Assembly (NCBI GenBank): GCA_029851835.1
Contig: JARKVD010000017.1
Location: 124,001-188,000, forward strand
DNA: 64,000 bases
DNA from: Clostridium sp.
GTDB lineage: Bacteria > Bacillota > Clostridia > Clostridiales > Clostridiaceae
Reading direction: 5' to 3'
Within the stretch, counting starts at the first letter, position 1, and each line of letters begins with the position of its first letter. Positions 55,330 to 64,000 of this stretch are shown here, in pieces. The notes under the pieces are model-generated. The model ran no database searches. It was not told the DNA's origin and saw only the letters and a list, made by a program, of their open reading frames with translations. Both the position numbers and the translations under genes were made by a program.

Positions 55330-56658
55330 TTATTTTCTTTTTAATTTGGCGATAAAGAAACCATCCATGTATTCATTAGGTAATACCGTTACACATCCTT
55401 TATCATCGTAAACGAGATTCTCAACCCTTCCAAAGTTCAATGGTTCAACCTGAAATTCTTGGAACTTCTGTAAAAACCACTGGATATTATTCTCATTTTC
55501 CTCCTTGTTAATTGTACAAGTTGAATATAGGAGTATACCGCCTTTTTTAACATACCCCGCAGCATTTTCCATGATTTTTCTTTGAATAGCTACTATTTCT
55601 TTTAACTCTTTTTCCCTTTTAGTGTATTTTATCTCTGGTTTTTTCCTTATGATTCCAAGCCCTGAGCAAGGTACATCGATAAGGACTCTATCACCTAATT
55701 CTTTTAGTTCTTCTGACCTCTCAGTTGCATCTAAAATACCTAATTCAATTGTATTAAGCCCTAGTCTATCACTATTACTTTTTATCAGTTGTAATTTATG
55801 CTCATATATATCAAAACCATATATTTTCCCTGTATTATTCATTAACTCCGCAATGTGTGTAGTCTTTCCCCCTGGAGCACTGCATAAATCTAAAACTGTC
55901 ATTCCTTCTTCTAAATCCATGGCTGGAGCAACGAGCATAGCACTTTCATCTTGTACTGTAAGCACTCCTTCTCTAAACATTGGATTATCTTCTACACTGC
56001 TGCCTTTTACTATTCTAATAGCTTCTGGACATATAATGCCTTCTTCTACATTATAGCCATTTTTTATTAATTCATCAGCAACATCTTCGAAATCAGCCTT
56101 GGTACTATTAACTCTTAAGGTAACTGATGGCCTTTTATTTAAGCCTTCTAGTATTTTTTCACCTATTTCCTTACCATATTGAGAAACAAATAATTTAACC
56201 ATCCACTGTGGATATGAGTAAATGAAGGCTAACTTCTCACTGAAATTATTATCATCATAATACGTTTTATCTTTATCTCTTAAATAATTTCTTAAAACTC
56301 CATTAACTAATTTTGATGCTCCTACCGATACATGTTTTTTTGCTAAGTTGACACCTTCATTTACAGCTGCAAATTCAGGTATTTTATCTAAATATCTAAG
56401 CTGATAAATACATACCCTTAAAAGGTTAAGTACGTATTTATCTGTTTTATCAAATTTCTTATCTAAAAAAGTCTTCAATATTTTATCAATGGAATACTTA
56501 TATTTAATAGTACCATAGACAAGCTCTGTAGCTAATCCCTTATCCTTATCAATGAGGTTACTCTCATTTAGATTCTTATTTAAAGCAATATTGGAATAAG
56601 CTTTGTTCTCAAACACCTGCATTACCGTATTAACTGCTACTTCTCTAGCACTTGTCAT
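55330..56658 (-). CDS. rsmB: 16S rRNA (cytosine967-C5)-methyltransferase RsmB
   Basis: 442 residues. N-terminal NusB-like domain (about 1-140) and C-terminal SAM methyltransferase with VLDLCSAPGGKTTHIAELM, DVPCSGLGIIRKKPEI and YSTCTINKEENE, containing the two catalytic cysteines (PCS and TCT). Methylates C967 of 16S rRNA. 12 bases before rlmN. Confidence 0.98.
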   Translation of the reverse strand: MTSAREVAVNTVMQVFENKAYSNIALNKNLNESNLIDKDKGLATELVYGTIKYKYSIDKILKTFLDKKFDKTDKYVLNLLRVCIYQLRYLDKIPEFAAVNEGVNLAKKHVSVGASKLVNGVLRNYLRDKDKTYYDDNNFSEKLAFIYSYPQWMVKLFVSQYGKEIGEKILEGLNKRPSVTLRVNSTKADFEDVADELIKNGYNVEEGIICPEAIRIVKGSSVEDNPMFREGVLTVQDESAMLVAPAMDLEEGMTVLDLCSAPGGKTTHIAELMNNTGKIYGFDIYEHKLQLIKSNSDRLGLNTIELGILDATERSEELKELGDRVLIDVPCSGLGIIRKKPEIKYTKREKELKEIVAIQRKIMENAAGYVKKGGILLYSTCTINKEENENNIQWFLQKFQEFQVEPLNFGRVENLVYDDKGCVTVLPNEYMDGFFIAKLKRK

Positions 56659-56688
56659 TCATATCATCCTATCCGCTTTTCTTTATTT

Positions 56689-57393
56689 TTAACTGTTATT
56701 CCTATCTCTGATAGCAATTAATCTTAGAAGCTGTGCAATAGCCATAACTGCTGCAGCCACATAAGTTAAAGCCGCCGAAGTAAGTACACTTCTAGCACCT
56801 TTTATCTCCTCATCATATAAAATATTTTTTGCCTGTAATATTTCTAAGGCTCTCTTAGAAGCATTAAACTCAACTGGCAATGTCACTAGTTGAAATACTA
56901 CTGTTGCAGAGAATAAAATAATTCCAAAATTTACCAAGGGTGTAAAAGACATTACTATACCTAAAAAGAATAAAATCCAAGAAGCTTGTGATCCAATATT
57001 AGCAATTGGAACTAAAGCCATTCTGATTTTTATTGGAACATACCCAACACTATGCTGAATTGCATGCCCTATCTCGTGAGCTGCAACACCGATAGAAGCA
57101 AGTGAAGAACTGTTATATACATCATAGGATAGATTTACTACTCTTTTTGATGGATCATAATGGTCTGTTAAATGCCCTCTAATAGAGTATATTGGAATAT
57201 CATAAAGTCCATAAGCATCTAATATCATTCTTGCTACCTGTGCTCCTGTATAACCATTACGACTGAAAACTCTAGAGTATTTTGCATAACTACTCTTTAT
57301 TTTCATCTGTGCCCATAGTGAAATTAATAAAGCTGGTAATATGATAATATATGTTGGATCAATTCTAAATCCATAAAAAGGACTAAAATACAT
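56689..57393 (-). CDS. yugP: YugP-family zinc metallopeptidase, membrane bound
   Basis: 234 residues from MYFSPFYGFRIDPTYI with AAAGGAAG seven to eight bases upstream; the track's GTG start overlaps that site. N-terminal membrane helix (YIIILPALLISLWAQM), zinc motif GVAAHEIGHAIQH near 95, then two more membrane segments. The substrate is unknown in the family. It lies between fmt and rsmB, a common clostridial order. Confidence 0.92.
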   Translation of the reverse strand: MYFSPFYGFRIDPTYIIILPALLISLWAQMKIKSSYAKYSRVFSRNGYTGAQVARMILDAYGLYDIPIYSIRGHLTDHYDPSKRVVNLSYDVYNSSSLASIGVAAHEIGHAIQHSVGYVPIKIRMALVPIANIGSQASWILFFLGIVMSFTPLVNFGIILFSATVVFQLVTLPVEFNASKRALEILQAKNILYDEEIKGARSVLTSAALTYVAAAVMAIAQLLRLIAIRDRNNS

Positions 57394-57429
57394 ACTAAAA
57401 CTTCCTTTCACATTTCTAATAAATTACTT

Positions 57430-58362
57430 CTAAACCCCCAAAACAACCTTCTCATCAATAGTGTTACCTTTAATATACTCTCCTACAGGAAGAGGCTTTT
57501 TATTAGGAAATTGCACTTTAGTTATTAATATATTTTCATCTTGAGCTGCAACTAAAATTCCATGCTTATCAACCTTTACTATTGTACCTGGCTCCAGCTT
57601 TGCCTTTTCCCCTGTAAGGCGAGTTTCTATAACCTTCATTGGTACTTCATTGTATGTTGTATGCGCTATAGGGAAGGAATACAAACCTCTTACAAAGTTG
57701 TGAATCTCTTGGGCATTTTGCTTCCAATTAACTTTAGCCATCTCTTTGTTTAGCATACTTGCATAACAAGTTTCACTTTCACCTTGCTTTACAGGTTCTA
57801 TTTCCCCTTTGTACACTCCGTCAATAGTCTTTACTAAAAGCTCTGCACCCGTATCCTTTAAAACATCATATAGCTCTGCAGTAGTCATATTCTCTTCAAT
57901 TACAACTTCATTTTTAAGAAGCATATCTCCTGTATCTAGGCCAATATCCATAAGCATTGTAGTATTTCCACTAACCTTTTCTCCATTCATAATTGCATAA
58001 TGAATTGGTGCAGCCCCCCTATACTTTGGAAGTAAAGAACCATGTAAGTTTATGCATCCATACTTAGGTATATCTAAGACTTCTTGTGATAATATTTGAC
58101 CATAAGCTACTACTATAATGAAATCTAAGTCCATGGACTTTAGCTTTTCAATAAGCTCTGGCTCTTTTCTAAGCTTTTCTGGTTGGAATACAGGTATATT
58201 ATACTCAACAGCCACCTCCTTAACTGGAGACATGGCCATAGCTTTTCCTCTTCCCTTTGGTCTATCTGGTTGTGTTAAAACAGCTTTAACTCCAAACCTT
58301 TCCACAACCGCTTTTAATGAAGGTACTGCAAAATCTGGTGTTCCCATAAATACTATATTCAT
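57430..58362 (-). CDS. fmt: Methionyl-tRNA formyltransferase
   Basis: 310 residues. [19 protein letters not shown], the formyl-donor motif [20 protein letters not shown] and a C-terminal OB-like tRNA domain (about 210-305). Formylates initiator Met-tRNA using 10-formyl-THF. Follows def with the usual Firmicute order priA-def-fmt-rsmB. Confidence 0.98.
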   Translation of the reverse strand: MNIVFMGTPDFAVPSLKAVVERFGVKAVLTQPDRPKGRGKAMAMSPVKEVAVEYNIPVFQPEKLRKEPELIEKLKSMDLDFIIVVAYGQILSQEVLDIPKYGCINLHGSLLPKYRGAAPIHYAIMNGEKVSGNTTMLMDIGLDTGDMLLKNEVVIEENMTTAELYDVLKDTGAELLVKTIDGVYKGEIEPVKQGESETCYASMLNKEMAKVNWKQNAQEIHNFVRGLYSFPIAHTTYNEVPMKVIETRLTGEKAKLEPGTIVKVDKHGILVAAQDENILITKVQFPNKKPLPVGEYIKGNTIDEKVVLGV

Positions 58363-58393
58363 TCTATCAACTCCTCAAATAATCTTTAGTAAA

Positions 58394-58834
58394 TTATTTT
58401 TCTAATTTATCAATATATAAAATTCCATTTAAATGGTCAATCTCATGACAGAAGGCTCTAGCTAATAAGTCCTCTCCTTCCATCTCAATAGAATTTCCTT
58501 TTCTATCTTGCGCCTTAACTTTTACATACTGTGGTCTTATTACATTACCATCTTTTCCAGGGATACTTAAACACCCTTCTTTTTCATTTATCTCACCCTT
58601 GGTTTCAACAATCTCTGGATTAACTAAAACTATTGGACCTTCTCCAATATCTATAACTACTATTCTTTTTAAGATTCCAACCTGTGGAGCTGCAAGTCCT
58701 ACTCCATTAGCATCATTCATTGTTTCTATCATATCATCTATAAGTGTTTGAGTTCTACCCTCAAAATTTGCAACAACTTTACTTATCTTTCTTAATATTG
58801 GATCTCCATCTTTTCTAATATTTCTAATTCCCAT
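58394..58834 (-). CDS. def: Peptide deformylase
   Basis: 146 residues from [16 protein letters not shown], with AAGGAGAAG upstream; the track adds 12 residues from inside the neighbouring repeat. All three motifs are intact: [18 protein letters not shown] and HEIDHLNG, giving the Cys/His/His iron site. Removes formyl groups from new proteins, the counterpart to fmt next door. Confidence 0.97.
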   Translation of the reverse strand: MGIRNIRKDGDPILRKISKVVANFEGRTQTLIDDMIETMNDANGVGLAAPQVGILKRIVVIDIGEGPIVLVNPEIVETKGEINEKEGCLSIPGKDGNVIRPQYVKVKAQDRKGNSIEMEGEDLLARAFCHEIDHLNGILYIDKLEK

Positions 58835-58845
58835 AATACTTCTCC

Positions 58846-58919
58846 TTAAATGAGCGCCCAAATCTACCATTTGGCTTGCACGAATTTACTCCTTCGAATG
58901 AATATGAGAAGGAGTTTCC
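58846..58919 (+). repeat. Dispersed intergenic repeat, tandem copy A
   Basis: 74-bp unit TTAAATGAGCGCCCAAATCT ... ending GAGAAGGAGTTTCC. It holds two hairpins: CCAAATC..ATTTGG and ACTCCTTC...GAAGGAGT. It abuts the def ribosome site. Confidence 0.85.
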
Positions 58920-58993
58920 TTAAGTGAACATCCAAATCTTTGATTTGGATAATGTGAACTTACTCCTTCGACTGTTTTTGAGAAGGAGTTTCC
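58920..58993 (+). repeat. Dispersed intergenic repeat, tandem copy B
   Basis: Second 74-bp unit TTAAGTGAACATCCAAATCT ... GAGAAGGAGTTTCC directly after the first, ending two bases before the priA stop codon region. Its first stem CCAAATC/GATTTGG is perfect. It is antisense to the flanking genes. Confidence 0.85.
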
Positions 58994-58994
58994 T

Positions 58995-61190
58995 TTATAA
59001 TAAACTATTAGGATTTATATCTATTCCTATTCTTATACTTTTATAATCAATACATTCATAAACTATTTCTTTTATGCTTAGAGCAAGGTCTTCCGTAAAA
59101 TCACCTTTAAGAATAATCTGCCACCTATATGAGTTTTTGATCTTAGAAACACCACAAGGACATGGTCCTAACATTTCAATTTTATCATTTTCCTGTATTT
59201 TTATCTTTATTTTCTCAGATAAAGTTTGTATATTTTTTATTAATTTTTTCTCGTCCTCGCTACTTAGATTAATAGCTAAAATTTTTGAAAATGGTGGATA
59301 GTTTCTAAGTCTTCTAATTACAATTTCTTCATTAAAAAAGCTTTCATAATCACCTTTCGCTGCATGAATTATACTATAATTTTCTGGGCTGTAAGTTTGC
59401 AAAATTACCTTTCCTTCTTTTTTGCCTCTACCAGCCCTTCCAGCAACCTGTGTAACAAGCTGAAAAGTCTTTTCTGCAGCTCTATAGTCAGGAAGATTTA
59501 ATGATAAATCCGCAGCTATTACTCCAACCAATGTAACATCTTTAAAATCTAAGCCTTTAGCAATCATCTGAGTTCCTATCAAAACATTAAATCGCTTAGA
59601 AGCAAATGCATTATAAATCTTCTCATAAGCATCCTTACCCCTTGTAGTATCAAAATCCATCCTTAAAGGTCTACTGCTAGGAAAAGTTTTTTTTACGCTT
59701 TGTTCAAGCTGCTCTGTTCCCACTCCAAAATATTTTACATATTTGCTTTTACATTTTGGACATGTATTTATAGCTCTTTGACGTGCTCCACAATAGTGAC
59801 AGCTCAAGTTATTATCTCGATGATAGGTCAAAGATATATCACAATTTTCACATTTAAATACATATCCACACTCCCTACAGGAAACAAAAGTAGAAAATCC
59901 CCTTCTATTTAAAAACATAATAGCTTGCTCATCTCTATTTAAAACACCACACATGGCTTCATGAAGACTTCTGCTGAACATGGTTTTATTCCCAACTTTA
60001 AGCTCATCTCTCATATCCACAATTTCTATCTCTGGTAATTTTGCACCATCTGCTCTTTCATTTAATGTTATAAGCTCATATTCTCCTTGTGTTGCAGCAT
60101 AGTAGGTTTCTATGGATGGTGTAGCTGAACCTAACACAACCTTACATCCCTCTAGCTGTGACTTTAGGCTTGCAATATCCTTTGCATTATACTTTGGATC
60201 ACTGTCTGACTTATAACTGGTTTCATGTTCTTCATCTATTACAATAAGCCCTAAATTGGAAAAAGGTAAGAATATTGCTGATCTGGCTCCTATGGCAACC
60301 TTAACATTTCCCATCTTAACTCTCATCCATTCATCAAAACGCTCACCCGTGGATAATCTACTGTGAAATATGGCTACATCTCTTCCAAATCTTCCTTTGA
60401 ATCTTTCAACCATTTGTGGAGTCAATGCTATTTCTGGAATTAAAATTATAGAATCTCTTCCTGCCTCCATTGTTTTTTTTACAAGATTCATATATATCTC
60501 AGTCTTTCCACTGCCTGTAATTCCATGGATAAGAAATTTATTTTTCATACTATGAATTAAAATTTTATCTACACATTTTTTCTGTATAGTATTTAATTCT
60601 TTTTCACCATAGGTTTTATATTCATCGTCATTAAATCTATTTACTACAGATTGTTCAACACCTAAAAAGCCGTGCTTGATAAGAGTATTAATAGTTGAAG
60701 TTGATATCTTGAAATTATTGCTTAACTCAGCCTTACTATATCTTCCATTATTCGCCTTGATAAAGTCCATTATTTTTATATAGTTTTCCTTATAATACTT
60801 ATCACTTAAGGGCTTTATAAAAGTAATTACATTTTTCTTTTTAAAGGTAGCTCCTTTAGTTATTCCACTAGGAATCATTACTTTTATACACTCTAAATAT
60901 GTACAAAGATATTTTCTTCTCATAAGCTTAATCAATTCTATATTTTCCTTTGTAAGATACTCCATACTATCATCTATAGAAGTAATATCCTTAAGCTTAG
61001 TATTATCTTCAACCTTATAAAATATATCCACTATAAACCCATATATCTTTTTATTTCCATTTCCAAAAGGAACAGTTACCATCCTTCCTATCTTCACCTT
61101 TGATTGAAGATTTTCAGGAACCCTATATGTAAAAATGTTATCTACTTTTACAGCTTCATTATTTACAATTATCCCTAAATACATTTCCAT
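58995..61190 (-). CDS. priA: Primosomal replication restart helicase PriA
   Basis: 731 residues. DNA-binding N-terminal domain (YLGIIVNNEAVKVDNIFTY), winged helix near 150-180, helicase with Walker A HGITGSGKTEIYMNLVKK (about 225) and DEEH box VIDEEHETSYKSDSDPKYNA, zinc-binding insert CRECGYVFKCENCD...CHYCG...CPKCKSKY, and motif VI QVAGRAGRGKKEGKV. Reloads the replisome at stalled forks. It has no clear terminator; the tandem repeat pair follows at once. Confidence 0.98.
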   Translation of the reverse strand: MEMYLGIIVNNEAVKVDNIFTYRVPENLQSKVKIGRMVTVPFGNGNKKIYGFIVDIFYKVEDNTKLKDITSIDDSMEYLTKENIELIKLMRRKYLCTYLECIKVMIPSGITKGATFKKKNVITFIKPLSDKYYKENYIKIMDFIKANNGRYSKAELSNNFKISTSTINTLIKHGFLGVEQSVVNRFNDDEYKTYGEKELNTIQKKCVDKILIHSMKNKFLIHGITGSGKTEIYMNLVKKTMEAGRDSIILIPEIALTPQMVERFKGRFGRDVAIFHSRLSTGERFDEWMRVKMGNVKVAIGARSAIFLPFSNLGLIVIDEEHETSYKSDSDPKYNAKDIASLKSQLEGCKVVLGSATPSIETYYAATQGEYELITLNERADGAKLPEIEIVDMRDELKVGNKTMFSRSLHEAMCGVLNRDEQAIMFLNRRGFSTFVSCRECGYVFKCENCDISLTYHRDNNLSCHYCGARQRAINTCPKCKSKYVKYFGVGTEQLEQSVKKTFPSSRPLRMDFDTTRGKDAYEKIYNAFASKRFNVLIGTQMIAKGLDFKDVTLVGVIAADLSLNLPDYRAAEKTFQLVTQVAGRAGRGKKEGKVILQTYSPENYSIIHAAKGDYESFFNEEIVIRRLRNYPPFSKILAINLSSEDEKKLIKNIQTLSEKIKIKIQENDKIEMLGPCPCGVSKIKNSYRWQIILKGDFTEDLALSIKEIVYECIDYKSIRIGIDINPNSLL

Positions 61191-61222
61191 AACTCTTCCC
61201 TCCTTCCAATAGTTTATATAAT

Positions 61223-61244
61223 AAAAAAAGCGACTTAGTCGCTT
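61223..61244 (-). terminator. Intrinsic terminator after coaBC
   Basis: AAGCGAC / GTCGCTT stem followed on the minus strand by TTTTTTTATTAT, immediately beyond the coaBC stop. Confidence 0.8.
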
Positions 61245-61247
61245 CTT

Positions 61248-62432
61248 TTACTTATTCCCTAATATCATATTAAAAAGCTCATGACCAACTAATCTTTTGC
61301 TCATATTATCAAGAGATTTACTGCTTCCATCTCTTTTTATAATTGTCACTCTGTTAGTATCTGTTCCAAAGCCAGCATCCTTCTCTGTTATATTGTTAGC
61401 AACTATATAATCCAGATTCTTACCTTCCAGCTTTTTATGAGCATTTTCTAATACATCATTGCTTTCAGCTGCAAAGCCAACTAAAATTTGATGTTTCTTA
61501 TTTTCACCTAAAGTTTTTAATATATCACTATCCTTGGTTAGTTCTATTACTAAATTCCCTGGACCTTTTTTTATCTTCTGCTTCGAATAATCCTTAGGCT
61601 TATAATCAGCAACAGCAGCAGATTTAACCACTATATCACTAGTTTCATACTCAGCAAGAACAGCTTTCAGCATTTCTTCATTAGTTTCAACACTAACGAA
61701 TTTTATTCCTACTGGTGCTTTCTCACTACTAGGACCGCTAACTAAAACTACTTCTGCACCTCTATCTCTTGCTTCAGTGGCAATAGCATAGCCCATTTTA
61801 CCTGTTGATTTATTGCTTATAAATCTAACAGGGTCTAGATTCGCTCTTGTTGGGCCAGCTGTCACCAAAACTTTTTTTCCAACTAAATCCTTAGGCTCAT
61901 GAAGACTTGATAAGATATAGTCAACTATAACCTCAGTATCTGCTAATTTTCCATCACCCACGTCACCACAGGCTAATCTTCCACTAGCTGGATTTATAAA
62001 TTCGTACCCAAGGCCCTTTAGTTTAGAAATATTATCTTGAACTATTGGATTTGTGTACATATTAGTATTCATTGCTGGAGCAAAAATAACCTTTGCTCTT
62101 GTTGCCATAATAGTCGTAGACAGCATATCATCTGCAATACCATTGGCAACCTTGCCTATAATATTTGCAGTAGCAGGTACTACCACAAGTAAATCCGCTT
62201 TTTTAGCCAAAGATATATGTTGAATTTCAAATGCTTTAGGCTCTTCAAACATATCCTTAACAACCATATTTTGACTTAAAGATTGAAAACTTAATGGAGT
62301 AACAAATTCTTGAGCTGACTTTGTCATTATAACATGAACATTTATGTCATGCTTTTTAAGCTTACTTACCACATCAAGTGCTTTGTAAACCGCAATTCCA
62401 CCACTTACTCCTATTACAACATTCTTACTCAT
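61248..62432 (-). CDS. coaBC: Bifunctional phosphopantothenoylcysteine decarboxylase/synthetase
   Basis: 394 residues. CoaC half (1-180) with VIGVSGGIAVYKALDV, IFAPAMNTNMY and the active-site cysteine in GRLACGDVGDGKLAD; CoaB half (about 185-394) with VLVTAGPTRANLDPVRFISN and KSTGKMGYAIA. Makes 4'-phosphopantetheine from phosphopantothenate and cysteine; CoaD, also in this window, carries on the pathway. Starts one base after the rpoZ stop. Confidence 0.98.
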   Translation of the reverse strand: MSKNVVIGVSGGIAVYKALDVVSKLKKHDINVHVIMTKSAQEFVTPLSFQSLSQNMVVKDMFEEPKAFEIQHISLAKKADLLVVVPATANIIGKVANGIADDMLSTTIMATRAKVIFAPAMNTNMYTNPIVQDNISKLKGLGYEFINPASGRLACGDVGDGKLADTEVIVDYILSSLHEPKDLVGKKVLVTAGPTRANLDPVRFISNKSTGKMGYAIATEARDRGAEVVLVSGPSSEKAPVGIKFVSVETNEEMLKAVLAEYETSDIVVKSAAVADYKPKDYSKQKIKKGPGNLVIELTKDSDILKTLGENKKHQILVGFAAESNDVLENAHKKLEGKNLDYIVANNITEKDAGFGTDTNRVTIIKRDGSSKSLDNMSKRLVGHELFNMILGNK

Positions 62433-62433
62433 A

Positions 62434-62745
62434 CTAAACTAATCCTTCTTCCACACCTTCAGCATTTCCTGGAACTTCAGCTTCTTCTAGCTCTTCAGTA
62501 ACAGCCTCTACACCTTCTTCAGTGGTAAGAATTTCATCTCTTTCTGTTACATCAATTGTACCTTCATTAACTTCATTTATAGCAATTGTTAATGGTTTAG
62601 CATCCTTATCATCAGTTTGTGGCTCTTTACCATCAATAAGCTGTCTTGCTCTTCTAGAAGTTGCTACAACTAAAGAATATCTGTTATCAACTCTTTTTAA
62701 TAAATCTACAATAGATGGGTTTATCATTGAATTATTTTTATTCAT
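62434..62745 (-). CDS. rpoZ: RNA polymerase omega subunit, with acidic extension
   Basis: 103 residues. The omega core NPSIVDLLKRVDNRYSLVVA followed by TSRRARQLIDG is present at 9-40, and the rest of the fold ends by about 70. The remaining 30 or so residues are strongly acidic (VEAVTEELEEAEVPGNAEGV). Most Firmicute omega proteins stop at 65-75 residues, so the tail is unusual. Lies between gmk and coaBC, the standard place. Confidence 0.95.
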   Translation of the reverse strand: MNKNNSMINPSIVDLLKRVDNRYSLVVATSRRARQLIDGKEPQTDDKDAKPLTIAINEVNEGTIDVTERDEILTTEEGVEAVTEELEEAEVPGNAEGVEEGLV

Positions 62746-62750
62746 ATTAA

Positions 62751-63350
62751 TTAGAACCTCCCTAATAGTTCATCTTTTATTTTAAACACTCTGCATTTCT
62801 CAGCAATTATAATACTTTCAATCTTCTTAACAGCTTTGTCAACTTCATCATTAACAACAGCATAATCATACTTAGAAGCAAAACTTATTTCATCATAAGC
62901 AGCTTCAAGTCTCGTTTTAAGAGACTCAGGAGTTTCACTGCCTCTATTAGTTATTCTATTTCTAAGCTCCTCCATAGACGGCGGCATAATAAAGATAAAT
63001 ACTCCCTCTGGATAGGACGACTTAATTTTTAATGCACCCTGTATATCTATCTCTAATATTACATCTTTACCTTCATCCAACAATCTTAATACTTCTGATC
63101 TTGGTGTTCCATAAAAATTACCATAGACCTCAGCATATTCTAAAAATTCATCGTTGTCTATTCTCTTTAGAAATTCTTCTCTTTCTATAAAGAAATAGTT
63201 AACTCCATCAACTTCTCCTGTTCTCGGCTTACGAGTAGTACAAGAAGTAGATATCCATATTGGATTTTTTTCAATTAAAGCCTTACATATAGTTCCTTTG
63301 CCAGCACCTGATGGTCCTGATACAACTAATAGTTGTCCTTTAGTACCCAT
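62751..63350 (-). CDS. gmk: Guanylate kinase
   Basis: 199 residues from MGTKGQLLVVSGPSGAGKGT, which aligns without gaps to the B. subtilis start; the track's start 38 codons upstream runs through remA. P-loop at 11-19; WISTSCTTRKPRTGEVDGVN and YGNFYGTPRSEV bind GMP. An ATG three codons further upstream (63359) is also possible. Phosphorylates GMP to GDP. Starts one base after the remA stop. Confidence 0.97.
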   Translation of the reverse strand: MGTKGQLLVVSGPSGAGKGTICKALIEKNPIWISTSCTTRKPRTGEVDGVNYFFIEREEFLKRIDNDEFLEYAEVYGNFYGTPRSEVLRLLDEGKDVILEIDIQGALKIKSSYPEGVFIFIMPPSMEELRNRITNRGSETPESLKTRLEAAYDEISFASKYDYAVVNDEVDKAVKKIESIIIAEKCRVFKIKDELLGRF

Positions 63351-63351
63351 A

Positions 63352-63642
63352 TTATTCATCAACCTCATCAATATTTTCTTCTTCCTTAGCTGCAAGCTCT
63401 TCTTTAGATGATAATCTATGTGCAACTGTTTCCGGCTGTACTGCAGATAATATGATATGATCACTATCTGTAATTATTACCGCTCTAGTTCTTCTTCCAT
63501 AAGTAGCATCTATAAGCATACCTCTGTCTCTAGCTTCTTGAATTATTCTTTTTATTGGTGCTGACTCAGGACTTACTATAGCTACTATTCTATTTGCTGA
63601 AACTATATTTCCAAATCCAACATTTATAAGTTTTACGCCCAT
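63352..63642 (-). CDS. remA: RemA-family regulator (DUF370)
   Basis: 96 residues. The conserved RemA body [41 protein letters not shown] and [19 protein letters not shown] is complete by about 75; the last 20 residues are an acidic tail ([17 protein letters not shown]). In B. subtilis RemA activates matrix and osmoprotection genes by wrapping DNA. Here the tail is longer than the Bacillus protein. Between yicC and gmk as usual. Confidence 0.95.
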   Translation of the reverse strand: MGVKLINVGFGNIVSANRIVAIVSPESAPIKRIIQEARDRGMLIDATYGRRTRAVIITDSDHIILSAVQPETVAHRLSSKEELAAKEEENIDEVDE

Positions 63643-63656
63643 GGCTGACCTCCTAA

Positions 63657-64000
63657 TTATTCAACGTTTTGAACTTGCTCTCTAATCTTTTCAATGTCAC
63701 TCTTTATATCTAAAGCAACATTAGTTAATTTTAAATCATTAACCTTAGATGCAATTGTATTTGCTTCTCTATTCATCTCTTGAACGATAAAGTCAAGTTT
63801 TCTTCCTATTGGCTCATTCATCTTTAAAGTTTCGAGAACTTGATTCACATGACTTTTAAGTCTAACGATTTCTTCATCAATGCAGGTTTTATCAGCCTGT
63901 AATACTACTTCCATAGCAATACGACTTTCATCGATATTTCTTTCTGTAAGAATCTCCTCAACTTTTTTAAGAAGTCTCTTTCTATACTCTTCTGATATTT
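63657..64000 (-). CDS. yicC: YicC-family endoribonuclease, C-terminal part (runs off window)
   Basis: Incomplete at the right edge. The frame is open to base 64000 and reads [18 protein letters not shown], then [20 protein letters not shown] and [20 protein letters not shown], the C-terminal signature of YicC/YloC proteins. Relatives are stress-linked endoribonucleases. The track's M at 63914 is internal. Followed by remA after 14 bases. Confidence 0.93.
   Translation of the reverse strand, partial: ISEEYRKRLLKKVEEILTERNIDESRIAMEVVLQADKTCIDEEIVRLKSHVNQVLETLKMNEPIGRKLDFIVQEMNREANTIASKVNDLKLTNVALDIKSDIEKIREQVQNVE

Noticed and set aside
58834-58870. Upstream extension of def in the ORF track
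   Set aside because: The extra 12 residues are coded by the repeat element and include the def ribosome site, so they are unlikely to be translated.

Overview
The window is a compact block of chromosomal housekeeping genes from a low-GC, spore-forming Firmicute, most likely Clostridium sensu stricto. The evidence is AT-rich intergenic DNA, strong AGGAGG-type ribosome sites, a Gram-positive PolC, CodY, RemA, a PASTA kinase, SpoVM and YlbJ, a pta-ackA acetate pathway, and gene order matching the conserved Bacillus/Clostridium cluster that runs from yloC to nusA. No tRNA, rRNA, CRISPR array, insertion sequence, prophage or transferred island is visible. I do not name a species.

Nearly all genes lie on the minus strand, so the reading order is from high to low coordinates. 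(1) 64.0-49.3 kb: yicC(partial)-remA-gmk-rpoZ-coaBC-priA-def-fmt-yugP-rsmB-rlmN-prpC-prkC-rsgA-rpe-thiN (nucleotide and CoA supply, replication restart, initiator formylation and deformylation, rRNA modification, Ser/Thr phospho-signalling, ribosome assembly). (2) 49.0-46.3 kb: two small genes absent from the ORF track, a 52-residue membrane protein and the 26-residue SpoVM, converge on plus-strand rpmB; then yloU and fakA. (3) 46.2-37.5 kb: recG-rsmD-coaD-coiled-coil protein converge on the plus-strand pair tmcAL and ylbJ; then pta and ackA. (4) 37.2-24.3 kb: yceD-rpmF-plsX-acpP-rnc-elp3-like-(35-aa membrane microprotein)-smc-ftsY, then ylxM-ffh-rpsP-khpA, then rimM-trmD (fatty-acid priming, RNA processing, chromosome condensation, SRP targeting). 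(5) 24.1-15.5 kb: rplS with a structured leader, rbgA-rnhB, an inverted yraN, comM-dprA-topA-codY. (6) 15.1-2.4 kb: rpsB-tsf-pyrH-frr-uppS-cdsA-dxr-rseP-ispG-polC. (7) 2.0-0 kb: rimP-nusA-rnpM-ylxQ(partial).

The genes serve linked core tasks: translation (S2, S16, L19, L28, L32, EF-Ts, RRF), ribosome maturation (RimP, RimM, RbgA, RsgA, RsmB, RsmD, RlmN, TrmD, Rnc), protein export (Ffh/FtsY/YlxM, RseP), lipid and wall precursors (AcpP, PlsX, CdsA, UppS, Dxr, IspG), DNA replication and repair (PolC, PriA, RecG, TopA, DprA, RnhB, SMC) and nutrient or growth sensing (CodY, PrkC/PrpC).

I found no dramatic new system. The most interesting unexplained items are a dispersed two-hairpin intergenic repeat of about 72-74 bp with two tandem pairs and several decayed copies, the small ORFs missing from the track, structured or attenuator-like leaders before rimP-nusA, rpsB and yceD-rpmF, an operator-like palindrome over the ylxM-ffh promoter, and the reversed yraN. 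Several ORF-track starts are upstream of the likely real starts; corrected starts are given in the entries.
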